Shown here: positions 1 to 11,599 of the stretch, piece by piece
Layout: every line of letters begins with the position of its first letter
Numbering within the stretch: position 1 is the stretch's first letter
Assembly (NCBI GenBank): GCA_017591395.1
Contig: WEDG01000470.1
Location: 62,001-126,000, forward strand
Length of the DNA stretch: 64,000 bases
DNA from: Schistocephalus solidus
Lineage: Eukaryota; Platyhelminthes; Cestoda; Diphyllobothriidea; Diphyllobothriidae
Direction of reading: 5' to 3'
The notes under the pieces: model-generated
Seen by the model: the letters and a program-made list of their open reading frames with translations, nothing else
The model's database searches: none
Told to the model about the DNA's origin: nothing
Made by a program: the position numbers and the translations under genes

Positions 1-2009
1 TGTTTGAGTCGATATGCCGTCGATAGGTTTATAAAAAAGCATAGTGAATTCAAAGAGACTTTTGAAGCGACAGCCTACGGAGTTTTCAACGGGAGACGTG
101 GAGAGTTTAGAGAGGTCACTTCATTTTACCCATTTTCGGGCAGTATCAGAAACATCGCGCTTGGAAGTGGTTGTCACTGCCACGGTGAAGCCTTTGGTCC
201 ACGCTTTATTCAGCTGGGAAGTGATGTCAGGTGGACCTGGCTATGCGACGCCCGAACTATCCCCGAAAGCCTGTTACAAAAGCAGACATCGATGATTACC
301 CCGCCTTGCAGAAGTGACGAAACCACTCAGCCTTGTGCTTGTGCATCACGGTCAGGTCGGGCAGTCTGTTTGTGTCCGACAACTGCGAAATGCAAAAAGC
401 TGCCTGGTGCGTATTCCAGTTGCATTTGCAAATTCCATTCCTTATATATCTCATAGTACATGCAGTTTTATTGTGAGTAAGATAAAATGGTCAGTTTGGA
501 TTGCAATCAGCACCCTGTGTTATTCGGTGAATGGGCAATGTAGGAAGGTTAAAGTGCATTACCACAAGAACAAACTGAAGACTGCTAGATTGACTTTGAA
601 CCATTTCGGCAATCTAAGCACACAGAAAAAGCTTCCACAGCATCAAGCAGACATCTTTAATGGGATAATTTGTCCTCGAAGTTCGTAATATGCACTGATA
701 TGAAGGAATTTTGTATTTTCAGAGCGGATGTTCTCATCGGCATAATATAAATACAGGTTAAATGCCACTTTTCTAATTTACCAATTACCATACCTTCACT
801 TGTGGATAAATTAAGTTAGCAAACCAACCAAAATCACTCATGAACCGAGATTTAAAAAAGTTAAAGTACACTTTTCTGGCCGTTCTAAATGCGGAAAGCC
901 TGATAATCTGGTATGCGGTACCCTGAGAACGCTCAATGTGCAGGCTTATTAAAACCAAACTTAAATTGTCCAAGAACCTATCAACACATTCGATGGATAT
1001 TAAAAATATTATGCTAAAGGTAACCATACAATAATGAGACATACACAATCTAACCTCGGATTACCGCATGTACGGAAGACTGATTGTCTCAACGTAGTAA
1101 CTTACTTGCAGTCAAACGTAAATCTTGATATAAAAGGTGATATAGATTTTAATATTGCTTGTCCTGTAGTTATAATGTTTTTAATGCTCTGTCAGAAAGA
1201 AATATAAACACTGTTTGTTATCTGATTTGCTTTACCCAAATACAAATTTTCTACTGAAGAAAAACTGAGGTGATCTGTTGCGCATAGAACGTAAGTAGAC
1301 GTAGGCGATACTTGATACTTTTGGAAACCTATTCAAACGTTATTGAAGCGTCCATTCCTGGTGTATTTACCGAATTTGACATTTTTTATGAGCACAATGT
1401 GTGATTGGTGTTATAATGCGCATGACGCCATTCTATGGAAGTTCATCAATAGAACATATATTTCCCTTGATGCTTTGCAGAATATATGCACGAGTTATTT
1501 CATGAAACAATGTGCTTCTTCTACCTATGCCTTATGGTTTTGACCCCCTGTAGTGCCTTCACTCATCTGGTATGAGGATGCCTTAACCGACTCGGTTGAG
1601 GTATGATATATTTTATTAGCCTAAAAATAGCAACGAAAGTGTCGTTTCTCCCAACCTTGTGAACGTATATTTATATTTTACTCTAAAACTTAATTAGTGG
1701 TTTACAGCATGCATTCTAAATTAATCTTGAAGGTAAACCCAGAGTGGTAAGGCAAAGCAGCTTGTGTCTGATGCGGAATCTTGCAGACAAAGAAGTTCGA
1801 GGTTTTAGGTTGAACGTCGTCTAACTGCTTTTAGCCTCGCTTACTTTATGACTATAAAAGCGTGATAGAGGTATCCCTTTTTCCCAAATGGAGTAATTTT
1901 TGTCTATGTTTCCGTGAAAGCTACTTTATTGGCTTTGACTTACTTTAACTACTTGTTCACAAAGTTGAGTGCCATAGACAGATGACCATTGCCAGCAAAG
2001 TAAAAGCAG

Positions 2010-2145
2010 TCTGGAATAGCCATTTCTGGCTCGTTAGCCGTCATCAGCCAGTCATAACCCAATCCCAATTGTGGACCACCTAGGGTTCGAACCCGCGAAC
2101 TTTGGTAATTGAGTCGAAAGATCTATCATTGAGCCACGGGCCCGT
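2010..2145 (-). mobile_element. tRNA-derived SINE-like element, minus strand
   Basis: Read on the minus strand, the stretch carries an A-box-like GTGGCTCAATGATAG and a B-box-like GGTTCGAACCC in tRNA spacing. These are followed by a tail (near 2015-2075) shared with the fold-back element at 31.7 kb: same order of words, about 85-90% by eye. The tRNA-like head has mismatches in its stems, so it is a decayed SINE head rather than a working tRNA. Confidence 0.65.
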
Positions 2146-2164
2146 TGTTTTCTCGATTGCGATC

Positions 2165-2390
2165 GGGAATATGATGAAAGTGTGTGGCTTACGGATCTGC
2201 TTTAGGAACATGTATGTTCAGTTGTGCCTTAAAGCTTCTATTGAGAGCCCTCGCAGGAGGTTGCATAGCGATGTGTAGCATATGTTAATAAAGTGGAACC
2301 AACAAAGACAAGGGAGACCGAAATGGCCCTTTCTGGCTCGTTAGTCGTCATCAGCCATTCAAACCCAATCACATGTGGTGTTCATCTGGC
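2165..2390 (+). mobile_element. Fragment of the same SINE-like family, + strand
   Basis: The segment runs from GTGTGGCTTACGGATCTGCT through GCATAGCGATGTGTAGCATA to AAAGACAAGGGAGACC and on into the shared tail. The same order of words occurs inverted at 31.97-32.09 kb and in the fold-back arms at 31.71-31.82 kb. With the copy at 2010 it forms a pair in opposite orientation, like the arms of the 31.7-kb element but more diverged. Confidence 0.6.
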
Positions 2391-2926
2391 TATGATACTA
2401 ACCGCTGTGTGGCCGCTGACGGGGTTCCAGAGTGAGTTCCGTTAATTCTCGCCGAGATTTTACTAACGAAAGCTCAATGTGTTTCCTGGAAGTACCTGTG
2501 CCCTGAGGCGTTCAAAATCTAAAATATACAAGTTCCTTTCAAACAGAATGCAGCGGCGATTTTTGATCGGATGTCGAATGCTGTAAACACGGACTACGCA
2601 ACAACGAGAATGTCTGTTGACAATTAATCTTAAGTCACATGTAAAAAGCGTTTCCGACAGCCACGTTAATTAGGAGAGACAGAATTTGATAAGAAAACAA
2701 ATACTCATGCATTTTACTTAAACATTTACTGCGAAAATTTCAGCGGCTTATTTAAAAAATCTCTATATAAACCTTAAATTTCTGAAATGTTCTTGACAGG
2801 GAAGTACAAGAAGGATTAGCCAGTTTCTGATATATTCAAGGTAACCTGGCGTGTGTAGAAAATGTGAAACAAGACATGTTTCGCCGTAAAGCATACAAAA
2901 TCGAAGGTTCACAGGTAACGTCAAAC

Positions 2927-3043
2927 ATGCAAAAGACTCATTTACTGTGGATCGTGTTATTTGTAGGGGTTGCAAAAGGTCTTTTTGCACCCATCAGGAT
3001 TGCTGACTATTCCCTCCTTGAAACCTCAGATTTGTTACAAAGC
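2927..3043 (+). CDS. Gene 1 exon 1 (tentative): signal peptide
   Basis: ATG at 2927 opens a frame starting M-Q-K-T-H followed by LLWIVLFVGVAKG, a classic short n-region plus hydrophobic h-region and small-residue cleavage zone. This is what a type I membrane protein needs at its amino end, and no better start is visible upstream of the next exon. The end is uncertain. GT sites at 2979 (phase 1), 3034 (phase 2) and 3044 (phase 0) are possible, and the choice depends on whether exon 2 starts at 3841 or 3873. An acceptor-like ACAG lies just upstream (2914), so a non-coding first exon or a trans-spliced leader could precede it. Confidence 0.4.
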
Positions 3044-3840
3044 GTTAGCGCTGCAGACATTATGACAATAGGGATTATTTATGTGGCCCACTAAACGGGC
3101 TGTCAGGAGAGGTAGCACTAGTGGGGCCAAGTTCTTTGTGCCAAAATTCCAGGGAAACTAGTTATGAGTAGGCCTTAAGAAGCAGATGCGATCACTTGAA
3201 CAAGAGCTTTATTGGCCTCAAGTTTTGGATTCTTACTCGAATCCCTCATCAGACTCAAGGTAAGCTAACTGTAGTGGATTGCCCATGTGTTGTAGTATTT
3301 ATAAAATTAAGCTGCTTGGCCACCGCAGGCAGGTCAAATTTGGCAGGCCAAGAATGGATACAGTTAAACGCCGGGTTAGGGTTAAGGGTAGGTTCACGTT
3401 TAACTTAAGGGCTATTATTAAGATTTACGTTAGGGTTCGTGGTAAGGCAAAGACACGGAAATAAGTACCTTTCCCAAAAGTACGCTCAAGGCTTACTTTT
3501 ATGCTTTAGTGGGCGTTCATACTTGCGCCTCCTCTTTAGGAGGGGGGGGGGGCGATATAAGTAATCTTTCGGGTAATGAGCGAACATTTGTCATTGGTAT
3601 TCTGAAGTTATTATTGGTAAGTTCCATTTAATAACCCATGATTGTCAATTTTTGACTCATTTTACATCTGCCGGGGTCTCTACGTTCCAAAATACAACTA
3701 TGAACATGCAAGAACACATTAACCGTTGAATTATTTTAAACTCTTATGGCTTTACTAAAACCATGTCAACTTTGACAAGCATTTGAATAACCGGAAGAAT
3801 ATATCTTTTTAAAACCTCTTTATTTATTTCAACTTCGTAG

Positions 3841-4175
3841 CCTACATTTTCCATGTTTGCCTTTAAACCTAGATTCACTCATTTGGAGTCTCCCAAATTC
3901 TGAAGACATTTTTTTGGATTCGATGAGATCAGCTGCTTCTCTCAAAACTGATCTACGGATGGTCCAAACAATGCGTCGGCTAGCATACGACGTTGTCGAA
4001 CCTGTGCAGTTGGATACACCTGTGTCTTCCACTATCTTCACAAACACGGCTCGCGAAATTGTTATTGGCCAGGATACAGCACTCGGCAAAAACACAGGCG
4101 TTGTTCTTGCGGAAAATGAAGAATTCTGGAAACAATCGGATTCCTGTTTCACGAACATTTTCACATGCAGACATG
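3841..4175 (+). CDS. Gene 1 exon 2: N-terminal region and start of LamG-like domain 1
   Basis: The frame is open across 3842-4175, and the donor at CATG|GTAGGC (4176) leaves phase 1. The start is either 3841 (after TTCGTAG, phase 2) or 3873 (after AACCTAG, phase 1). The protein ends with SDSCFTNIFTCRHG, which joins in phase to exon 3. The motif CF-x5-C-x2-G is repeated before the second LamG-like domain in exon 5 (CFHALEFCHFG). That supports both the exon and the domain boundary. The residues before it are polar with no recognisable domain. Confidence 0.7.
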
Positions 4176-7100
4176 GTAGGCACCTGAATGGTTTCAACAT
4201 ATGCGTTTTATGAGTAGTTTTATTAATGAAATTAATCAGGAAACGCCCCTGAGGACTACTTAATCACTATTAACGTGTGTTAGCGTTACACCCACCAAAT
4301 TAAATATCATTTTACAGCGCTGCAGCGATATGACTCTTCTATTAGGAAGAGGAATTACATTTTTTAAAGAGTTTATATTAAAGAGATCAGGCTTAAAAAC
4401 GAACTTCACACGCGTTTGAAGCAATTAGGAAAAAAAGAATGAAAGGACTAAAAAGAAAGGTGAGCGGTTGGAGGTTTACCTTTATATAACCCAAAGCTTT
4501 CTAAATGCGGATGAAATATTGTTTCCGATGATCAGCTGTTCACGTTATCGTGAACGCGGCTTGGTTAATTTAGCTTACACTTTTAGGTAAAATTTATAAG
4601 TAATGATAATAAAATGGCCTTTGAAAATGGGTAATTAACTAACTCCGCATTTATCTGAGATTTGAATTTTTGAAAATAAGCAATTATTATGATATCTCTG
4701 TAATTGAAAGTGTACAATGTCTGAAAGTCGGGTAGTCGAACGGTGAATTGTAATGGTTTCAAAAATGCCGTCTAATGGGGAGGGTAATAAGCTTATAGGA
4801 AACATGTCTGCAAAACCTACTGTAATGAACAATTTGAGATTCTCGAATTGCCCTTGTTAATAAACCTAAAAACGTCGAAATTAAATATTGAGTTATAAGT
4901 AGTATAAGGGAAGATAACAAATAAGTATTATAGCGAACAATAACAAACGGCTCTTAGGTGGTATACAACAAAGATTCCAAGGACAAGTGACTTCAACAAA
5001 TTATGTAAACATGAAACAGCACAATGAGGGCAGCGACAGAGGCAATGTTTTGTGAAAAGCCCGAAATTGATCTGCATAATAATGTGAGTCAGTTTCGAAA
5101 GACGGGTGTTGTCCTATTAAACACTTTCCTTTACGAGCTACAGCAATAACAAAGATCATATTTTATACTAGCTGCTTTCCTAGCCGATAAATAATTAATG
5201 GTGAAATAGACAATAAACCTGAAAATGGCGATGGTAAATATTAAGTTTTTCGTAGTATTAGGGAAGATAACAAATGAGTATTATAGTGAACAATAACTAA
5301 CTGCTCTTAGGGGGTATACATACAAACAAAGACAACAAATAAAGGCTCACATTTAAAGAAATGTACATAAATTTGCTGGTATACTTATAGCGCCTTTGTC
5401 CTGAAATCGTTGAGACGAACCTCCAAAGACTGCTGCAGCATCCAAAACACTTCTTTTACGTTGCACTCGAATCATAGGTTTCCAGATCGTAAAGGCAACC
5501 TAAATTAATCGTTTAAATGGTCAATGACCATTTAGGGCGCTGATGAACGGATTATTGGGTAAAATGGCTTTGGATTGACATTACCGCGTTAAATTAACAA
5601 AATAAGGTTAATTTTCATTTTTTACAGATAGCAAGCATAATAAATTCAAGCAGGAAAATGTTTAAAAGATCTGTTAAATCAGGATAAGGCACGATGAAAA
5701 ATGAGACACCGTCGGGGGCTAAAATAGCAATATTAAAAACCTTACATATATACAAGGAAATGAGAGCCTGCACTGCACTGGATGTGCACTTCGAGAAAAT
5801 ACTTCCAATAAAAAGAGAAAATGGAAAGTTGAAACATTTGCATGTGCTAGCGAAATTCATTGATAAGTGCTTCGTTTTTAATTGAAAAAAATGATAATGA
5901 TGACGAGAAGACCAACATATCGGGAGGAAATTTGTGCTTGAATGTAGACTTCTAGTTGTTATCAAGTAAAGTAAGCTTATATATGTCAACAAGTGTCAAG
6001 CTAATTCCAGCAATAATTTCAGGTAGAAATGTAGCAATTTTCCGATACCGGTAACACTTAGAAGGGAGCAAACCAAAGAAACGAAGTAAAACCAATGGCG
6101 GACGTGCACGTCTACAGCAAATCATGTTAAAAGTCTGAGGAAAATGGATATACTTCCTGAAGTTATTCAAAAAAGTACGTGCACATTTTCAGCCTGTGTT
6201 TTGCTAAAGAATGCGGAAGGGAGAATCGGCAAAAAACTGTTATCTCCTTAACCTCCTTCGCTGTGCGTATGGGGAAATTGAGAAAAACGGATGCGTTGTG
6301 TTTAAAAGTGCAACACAGTTTACTTGATAAATCGCTCCTTCGTCATTTGGCACAGGGCACTCGCACAAACGACAGTTGATTGAAATAGCTATACTTTCGG
6401 ATTAATCAGCCTTCATTGTAGTCCACTTTACATACTGCAGTGAATATCACTGTTGTCATTCATAATTATGTTTCATCGCATGGGAATAAAATCGATATCG
6501 TGATCACATTATCATTTTTTTAAAATAAGCGTATTCGTTTTGAGATGTTGTTTTTCATCATTGGAGCCTAAAATACCTTATTCGATGAGAACATTTGGCA
6601 ATACGTAGACTCCCAGCCCTCTTCTCCCGAAAGCGCGCAAAAGTGTCATGTTGGACGTCTGTGGGCAAACAATTTTTATCTGCTGACGCAGTTCACTTTG
6701 TCGTATTATGAAATATTTGCATTCATTTCTGGAAAAAACTTTAGCAAACTGATTTTAGAATAAAAACGTCCACATGATGGACTGAGTTAACATTGTGGAA
6801 CGTAATTAAAAGCCATGAAGCTGGTTTCAATTGACGTTGTTGTAAGCCTCTAAATGAAGTTTCGTTGAGCCACTGGGGAACATAAACCAGCTCATCCTGA
6901 CTAATCTTGTTTGGGATTTCTTAATGCGGATATGCATTTGACAATCATAGTGGCATAGGAAGAAACTTTGCAGCAGAACCTTTTATATTTATAAGCCAGT
7001 GAATGGATTTAAGGCGGCCTCAACGTTGATCTGATTGATGTTGTTTTATTAATTTTCGTGTGGCAAAATCCCAAGATATTTCAATCACGTTAGGATGCCG

Positions 7101-8046
7101 GTTTGGTACACACTTGCTTCCAAAAATCTGCGAAAACAACACTTGAAAAAATACCCACTTAATTGCCATGCCATTTGCTCATAAATGCTCGATGCTTTTA
7201 TAAATTTAAATATTTTTCGTCAAAACACATGCAGAAAAATACTCTATTTGTACTGAAATATTTCAGATTATTCAAATTTTTCCCCAGTAAGCATGTATTT
7301 ATCTTTTTACAAGACCTTTATAATTACTGAATAATCTTGAACCCAAAATGCTGTAACTCTTCCATTCATGGTGTCCAAAAAGCAGACTGACTAAATTACA
7401 TCTGACGAAATAATTATGGTCCCTCTTGGCATTAAGAAGACTTTATATAGTGCTCATAAATTTACGTTAAACCAAATTATATAGTTTAAAAGCAGAACTA
7501 TCAAATTGAGGGGTGCGATGCTTTAAAAAAGGCATTTAAAGGTCTTAAAAAATCTTGTTATTTTAAACTTATTAAAATCACAATAAAAACATATTACGGC
7601 GCATATGGGCAACAACAGGATTGCATGAAAGAATATTTTCGTGCATGTTCTCTACAAATATATTTGAATTTATAAGGGCATTGAAAATCAATAAGACCGA
7701 TCTTTCGTACTCAAGGAGCCTTTTGTACTGAGTGTAATTTTTGCAGGCAGTCAGAAGGAAGTTCGTTTAATAGCCAATATCTTGATGTGACTGAAATATC
7801 CTGGCATTAGGTGGTACGGTAATCAATATTAAAATCTTACTAACGTGATCTTTTCGAAGAAAATATGTATTTCAGAATATCTCTTAAAATTTAATGTTAC
7901 AGCATACTTACTTTACTTTTTCTTCTTTCCAGAACAGTGGAATCTCTCCCAACAGAGCCTTTATCCTAACCTGCATTGGAAAATATTTTCATGCTTACTT
8001 TACAAAATATCCTTCCATAAAATATTTTTCTTAACTCATCCTGCAG
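4176..8046 (+). other. Gene 1 intron 2
   Basis: AT-rich intron of 3.9 kb with no exon-like ORF. It contains a diverged direct duplication at 4859-4985 / 5212-5340, listed separately. Otherwise I see only short homopolymer runs and no recognisable mobile element. Confidence 0.6.
4859..5340 (+). repeat. Diverged direct repeat pair, spacing about 353 bp
   Basis: Bases 4859-4985 and 5212-5340 share an ordered series of words: AATAAACCT, GGGAAGATAACAAAT, AGTATTATAG, GAACAATAAC and CTCTTAGG followed by GGTATAC. Similarity is roughly 75-80% by eye. The copies have no coding potential and lie entirely within gene 1 intron 2. Confidence 0.65.
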
Positions 8047-8580
8047 GTATTGTCTACAGGTGTTGGCTATTCATTGATCCCGACTCGATTGGAAAAGTTC
8101 CGGAAGACTGTGAAGTTCCAAGACTTATTCTCTTCAAACATGCCTCTTCGCCAGACTCCCCCTGGCATTTTATGCTGACCTACGAGGCTTTACAAAACCG
8201 AAATTTTGCTGGAAATGAAAGCCAAAAACAAGTCTTTGTAGTAGGAGCCCGACTGATGGCGCCACCCAGCCTCCTTTGGCAGGTCGAGGGCTGTTCCACT
8301 GACGTTATCAGACTGCTCCCCGGCCGGTGGAGTCAAGTAACGGTGGAGTGGAATACGACTCACATGACAATGCTATTTAACGGGCGAATCTGTGCCACTG
8401 CGCCGTTGGCTACAGTTCATAATGTCGGACAAGGTGACTCCTTCTCGCCTCGGAACACGCCTTTTGTCTTCTTTGGGAAAAGTGTCCGTAGGCGTATAAA
8501 TGAAACCCTCTGCAGCTCGAAAAGCCCAACTTACGCTATACGTGACTTCTCACTTTTCTGTTCTGAAGCCTCCTTCAAAG
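8047..8580 (+). CDS. Gene 1 exon 3: LamG-like (ConA-type) domain 1
   Basis: The acceptor is CATCCTGCAG|GTATTG and phase 1 matches exon 2. The frame encodes a jelly-roll domain of the LamG_3/pentraxin-like kind: IVYRCWLFIDP at the first strand, then GRWSQVTVEW and LFNGRICA, which match the usual GxWxxVxxxW ... xxNG signature. It ends at YAIRDFSLFCSEASFK. The donor is TTCAAAG|GTGAAG, phase 1. Reading through the donor gives a stop at 8685, whereas removing the following 58 bases keeps a frame open for a further 300 bases. The domain is probably extracellular; its ligand is unknown. Confidence 0.8.
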
Positions 8581-8638
8581 GTGAAGACAGACAAAATGTT
8601 TTCCTTTATGTATTTACAAATGCGGGTTCCTGCGGAAG
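8581..8638 (+). other. 58-base micro-intron in gene 1
   Basis: The segment starts GTGAAGA and ends CTGCGGAAG, with CCTTTATG and TTTAC as weak branch and pyrimidine signals. Its length (1 mod 3) is exactly what links the exon 3 frame to the exon 4 frame, with a shared phase-1 glycine codon. Short introns of this size are known in flatworms. A frameshift is the alternative. Confidence 0.6.
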
Positions 8639-9245
8639 GTATTGTGTATTTGCAGGAACAAGTAGAGATACTGCTGCGGTCAGTTAGCTCGATACCTTCA
8701 AACAACGCACTGATGAATAGTAAAATTCATCTACCGAAAACGTTCCTGGATAACATTTTCGTCACATTCACTCTCTCACCACTGGATAGACTCAGGAGCC
8801 GAAACCAAAAGTCTCTGACTGTTCTTGGTTTTCCGGAGTTAGGTTTCTACGTTACATTGCAGTTGCTACGAGGAAATAACTGGGCGTTGCAGCTTTTGCA
8901 TGCAATCGAAGATGAAGGCTGCGAAACCTTTGAAAGCAGTTTCTATTTTGCCAAAAGTTTGCCTACTAACTCCATGCCACGTTGAGATCGAACGCGGTCC
9001 CTCGAGAAACTTTACTGTGGTGTGCCAGAAAGAGCGACTCACGCTTATATCGCAGAAAACTACAGTCAGCAAACAGAATTGCAGTCAATTTATCGAATCA
9101 GAAAGCTGTAAGGACACTTATGCGAACCATTTGAACAACAAGTCTGTGCTGCAATGTGCTTCCACTAATTTGCTTCCTTATTCCGACGTCTCACTTTACT
9201 TCTACCCGAAACTGAAACTTCTAGAATTTGGATTTATTAGTCCAG
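8639..9245 (+). CDS. Gene 1 exon 4: inter-LamG spacer, one frame break
   Basis: It continues in phase 1 from exon 3. The first part (to about 8955) reads IVYLQEQVEILLRSV and onward to GCETFESSFYFAK. The second part is open one base later, from VCLLTPCHVEIERGP to LKLLEFGFISPG. The change falls at the AAAA run 8953-8956; one A fewer would make a single open frame. No GT..AG pair of suitable length with good signals fits there, so an indel (assembly error or mutation) is the simplest reading. The donor is CCAG|GTTAGT at 9246, phase 1. The segment is beta-rich with several cysteines but matches no family I recognise. Confidence 0.7.
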
Positions 9246-11024
9246 GTTAGTTGCATATTCACCAGACGTTTTTCTTTCAAATCCCATAGTGCATGTATTT
9301 AGTAAATTCTTTTAGACTTTTACAAATCCGTATTACAGAAATTATTATTTTTAAATTGATTACTTAATCGTATCAGAGATTTGCATAAGATAATCTGAGG
9401 ATTTTGTTAGCAAAAATAGGGGTATAATTGAGTAACGAAAATCTGCGAAGATTATTAATTACTTAAAAACGTGAGCACAAACGATATATGTTGCAACATT
9501 TTGCTGATTGGCTAGCGCACCTTAAGTCATAATTTGATAGTTCACAAAAGTTGTGTTATTAAATAATTATTTTTCGTGAATTTTTACATTCTGTCAAATA
9601 ACAATGCTACACTGATAAATCACAAATGAGGTCATGTGAAAGGCACCCTAGCCTTGATCGTTATTAGAGTTCTTGCAAAAGCATCATGTTTTTGCAAAAT
9701 TAAAGTGGAAAGTTGTAACCGCCACAAACCGCTTGCATCATATTTATCAAGGGTTTTTTTGTAAGCGTTCCATGCACAACAGCTTGCAAATCCAGCCAAA
9801 GACACTGAGGAATGCGTTAGAGAATTTCTTACGAATTTACTGCGTGAACTGGTGTAATGCCGACAGTCCAAATTAAAATCTAATTTGAGTAACGGTTAAT
9901 TCAGCATCACAGTTTACCCGTTCAAAAAGCAGTGATTTGCATTGATGTTGAAGAAAAAGGCGTAAAAGCCCTTTCAACCTCGTGTAGGGCGTTAAAGATG
10001 CCCACAAATCTCGACAGGAAATTATTGAGGGTTTCGAGAGGAATTATTATTTAATAAACGTCCATCTTAATCTATATATGATAGATGGCCAGCTTCGCAT
10101 AAGTCAACCTCCTACCCAGCTGGGTAAAGTAAAATTGAACTCGAATTGGTATCGCCTTAATTTGTAACCTTCAACGGGTCTTGATATAATTTCACAGGAA
10201 AAAGCATGTTCAAAATTTTGAGCAATAAAATCCTACGAACAATTTTCTTTAATGAGCTCTTTTCTAAATGCAAAAGAATGTTACATCAACAATAAAGATT
10301 CGTAAGGTTGGTTTTTAGATGCGGATAAAAAAGGATTGGTTCAGCTTACTTGCCTTATGTTCATTAACGTTAAATTACCTATGTCCTTACAAGGAAATCC
10401 TAATCAAAAGATATAGTTGTTTTGAAAGCAAAATTAAATCAAACGTCACTTTCCACAATTAAATAGGCCGAAGTATCCTCCCAATTAATATGAAAATTGA
10501 GTCACCGTCTGCTGGCATCGAAAAGTCACTTTAAATGAGCGGTAAATACGTATCTCCTTTTGTTGGTGCAGCTTCTGTAGTTGGCTTTCGGCGTTACAGT
10601 AAAATTCGAGATTTGAGCTTGATCAAATGTAAACGTTTTGATAATTTAATCTTCTTATTTCACCAACATCATTTCTTCATTTAAGTGTATTTCGAAAACC
10701 ACAAATCGCCTTTCATGAGATTCAGGGAAAATGATGTGTTAAAATTATAAGTACTTTCCAATGCGGTTTTCCGACTTATTTGCTTCAGTGTTACTCGACT
10801 TTGTGTCTAGGTCCTTTCATATTGAATAGGCGCATGAATAGTGGAGGTTTGTCTATTATATTTCGTCAAGATATCAATTCCAACAGAAAACACTTACGCA
10901 TGTACATTAAAACAAATTCGTAAAATGCGACTCCCATCATGTTATTTATTAAAGTGAACCTATTGATGCTCTTTTCGGTTAACCCTTCTTTTGCCGTTGA
11001 TTTAGGTCCCATTTCCAACAATAG
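9246..11024 (+). other. Gene 1 intron 4
   Basis: AT-rich intron of 1.8 kb. Two short ORFs on opposite strands around 9632-9876 look like chance. I see no recognisable repeat. Confidence 0.55.
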
Positions 11025-11599
11025 AATGTCATTTTACTCAACTTGAGGGGATGATATCCGGACAGATCAACCCAAATGCCCTCGCATTGACAGACTTCTG
11101 TCGTCTCTCGCATGAACTCGCTGGCTTGTCCATCAATCTTCTCAAAGTAAATGTCAACCAATCAGAAAACACCGAGGACTCATTCGAGAAGAGAAATGCT
11201 AGGAACCCCACCTTTCCCATTTCTACTGCTGATCCTGAAACTCACCCAGTACTCCATGTAAACAAAAGACACGCAAATTGGGTTCAAGGCTGCAAGCCAT
11301 CCACCTCAGCTCTGCAATGCTTCCATGCGCTGGAATTTTGTCACTTTGGGGTGACAGTCTCCTTTTGGATGGTTTATATACCCTCATATCAGAAAGACAA
11401 ACCATCCATGCAGCAGACCTGGCGTGTAGCCGAACTCGTAGGACGAACCAACAGTCGGTTGAGCATTTCGTTGGCGATGGACTGGACTGACTCCGAGCAA
11501 CGTAGGGATGGAGAAGTTGCACTGACCTTAATGGCTGAATTAAGGATGGACCGTTATTACGAACCCGAGCACACGTTCGCCAACATCTGGAAGGCAACG
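11025..11599 (+). CDS. Gene 1 exon 5: linker and LamG-like domain 2 (first half)
   Basis: The frame (codons from 11027) is open to 11599 and ends at donor AACG|GTAGGG in phase 0, matching exon 6. Acceptors are possible at 11025 (after AACAATAG, phase 1, compatible with exon 4) or at 11006 (after GATTTAG, phase 0, stronger tract but not in phase with exon 4). About 85 polar residues precede CFHALEFCHFGVTVSFW, which aligns with CFTNIFTCRHGIVYRCW of the first domain. After it come VAELVGRTNSRLSISLAMDW and WRV-type strands typical of ConA-like folds. A minus-strand ORF over the same bases is its shadow. Confidence 0.75.

Larger units (their letters stand above)
1..2926. other. Upstream region, no confident gene
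   Basis: No exon could be supported. Bases 1-690 have unusually open frames on the + strand (4-456, 44-295, 314-688), with changes of the better-looking frame and no clear splice sites. This could be a distal exon of another gene or a decayed repeat. From 700 to 2000 I see only AT-rich sequence. Two pieces of a tRNA-related short element lie at 2010-2390 and are listed separately. Confidence 0.5.

Noticed and set aside
3365..3440. GTTAGGGTTAAGGG telomere-like words, possible interstitial telomeric repeat
   Set aside because: Only one or two imperfect TTAGGG units; too few for a telomeric tract.
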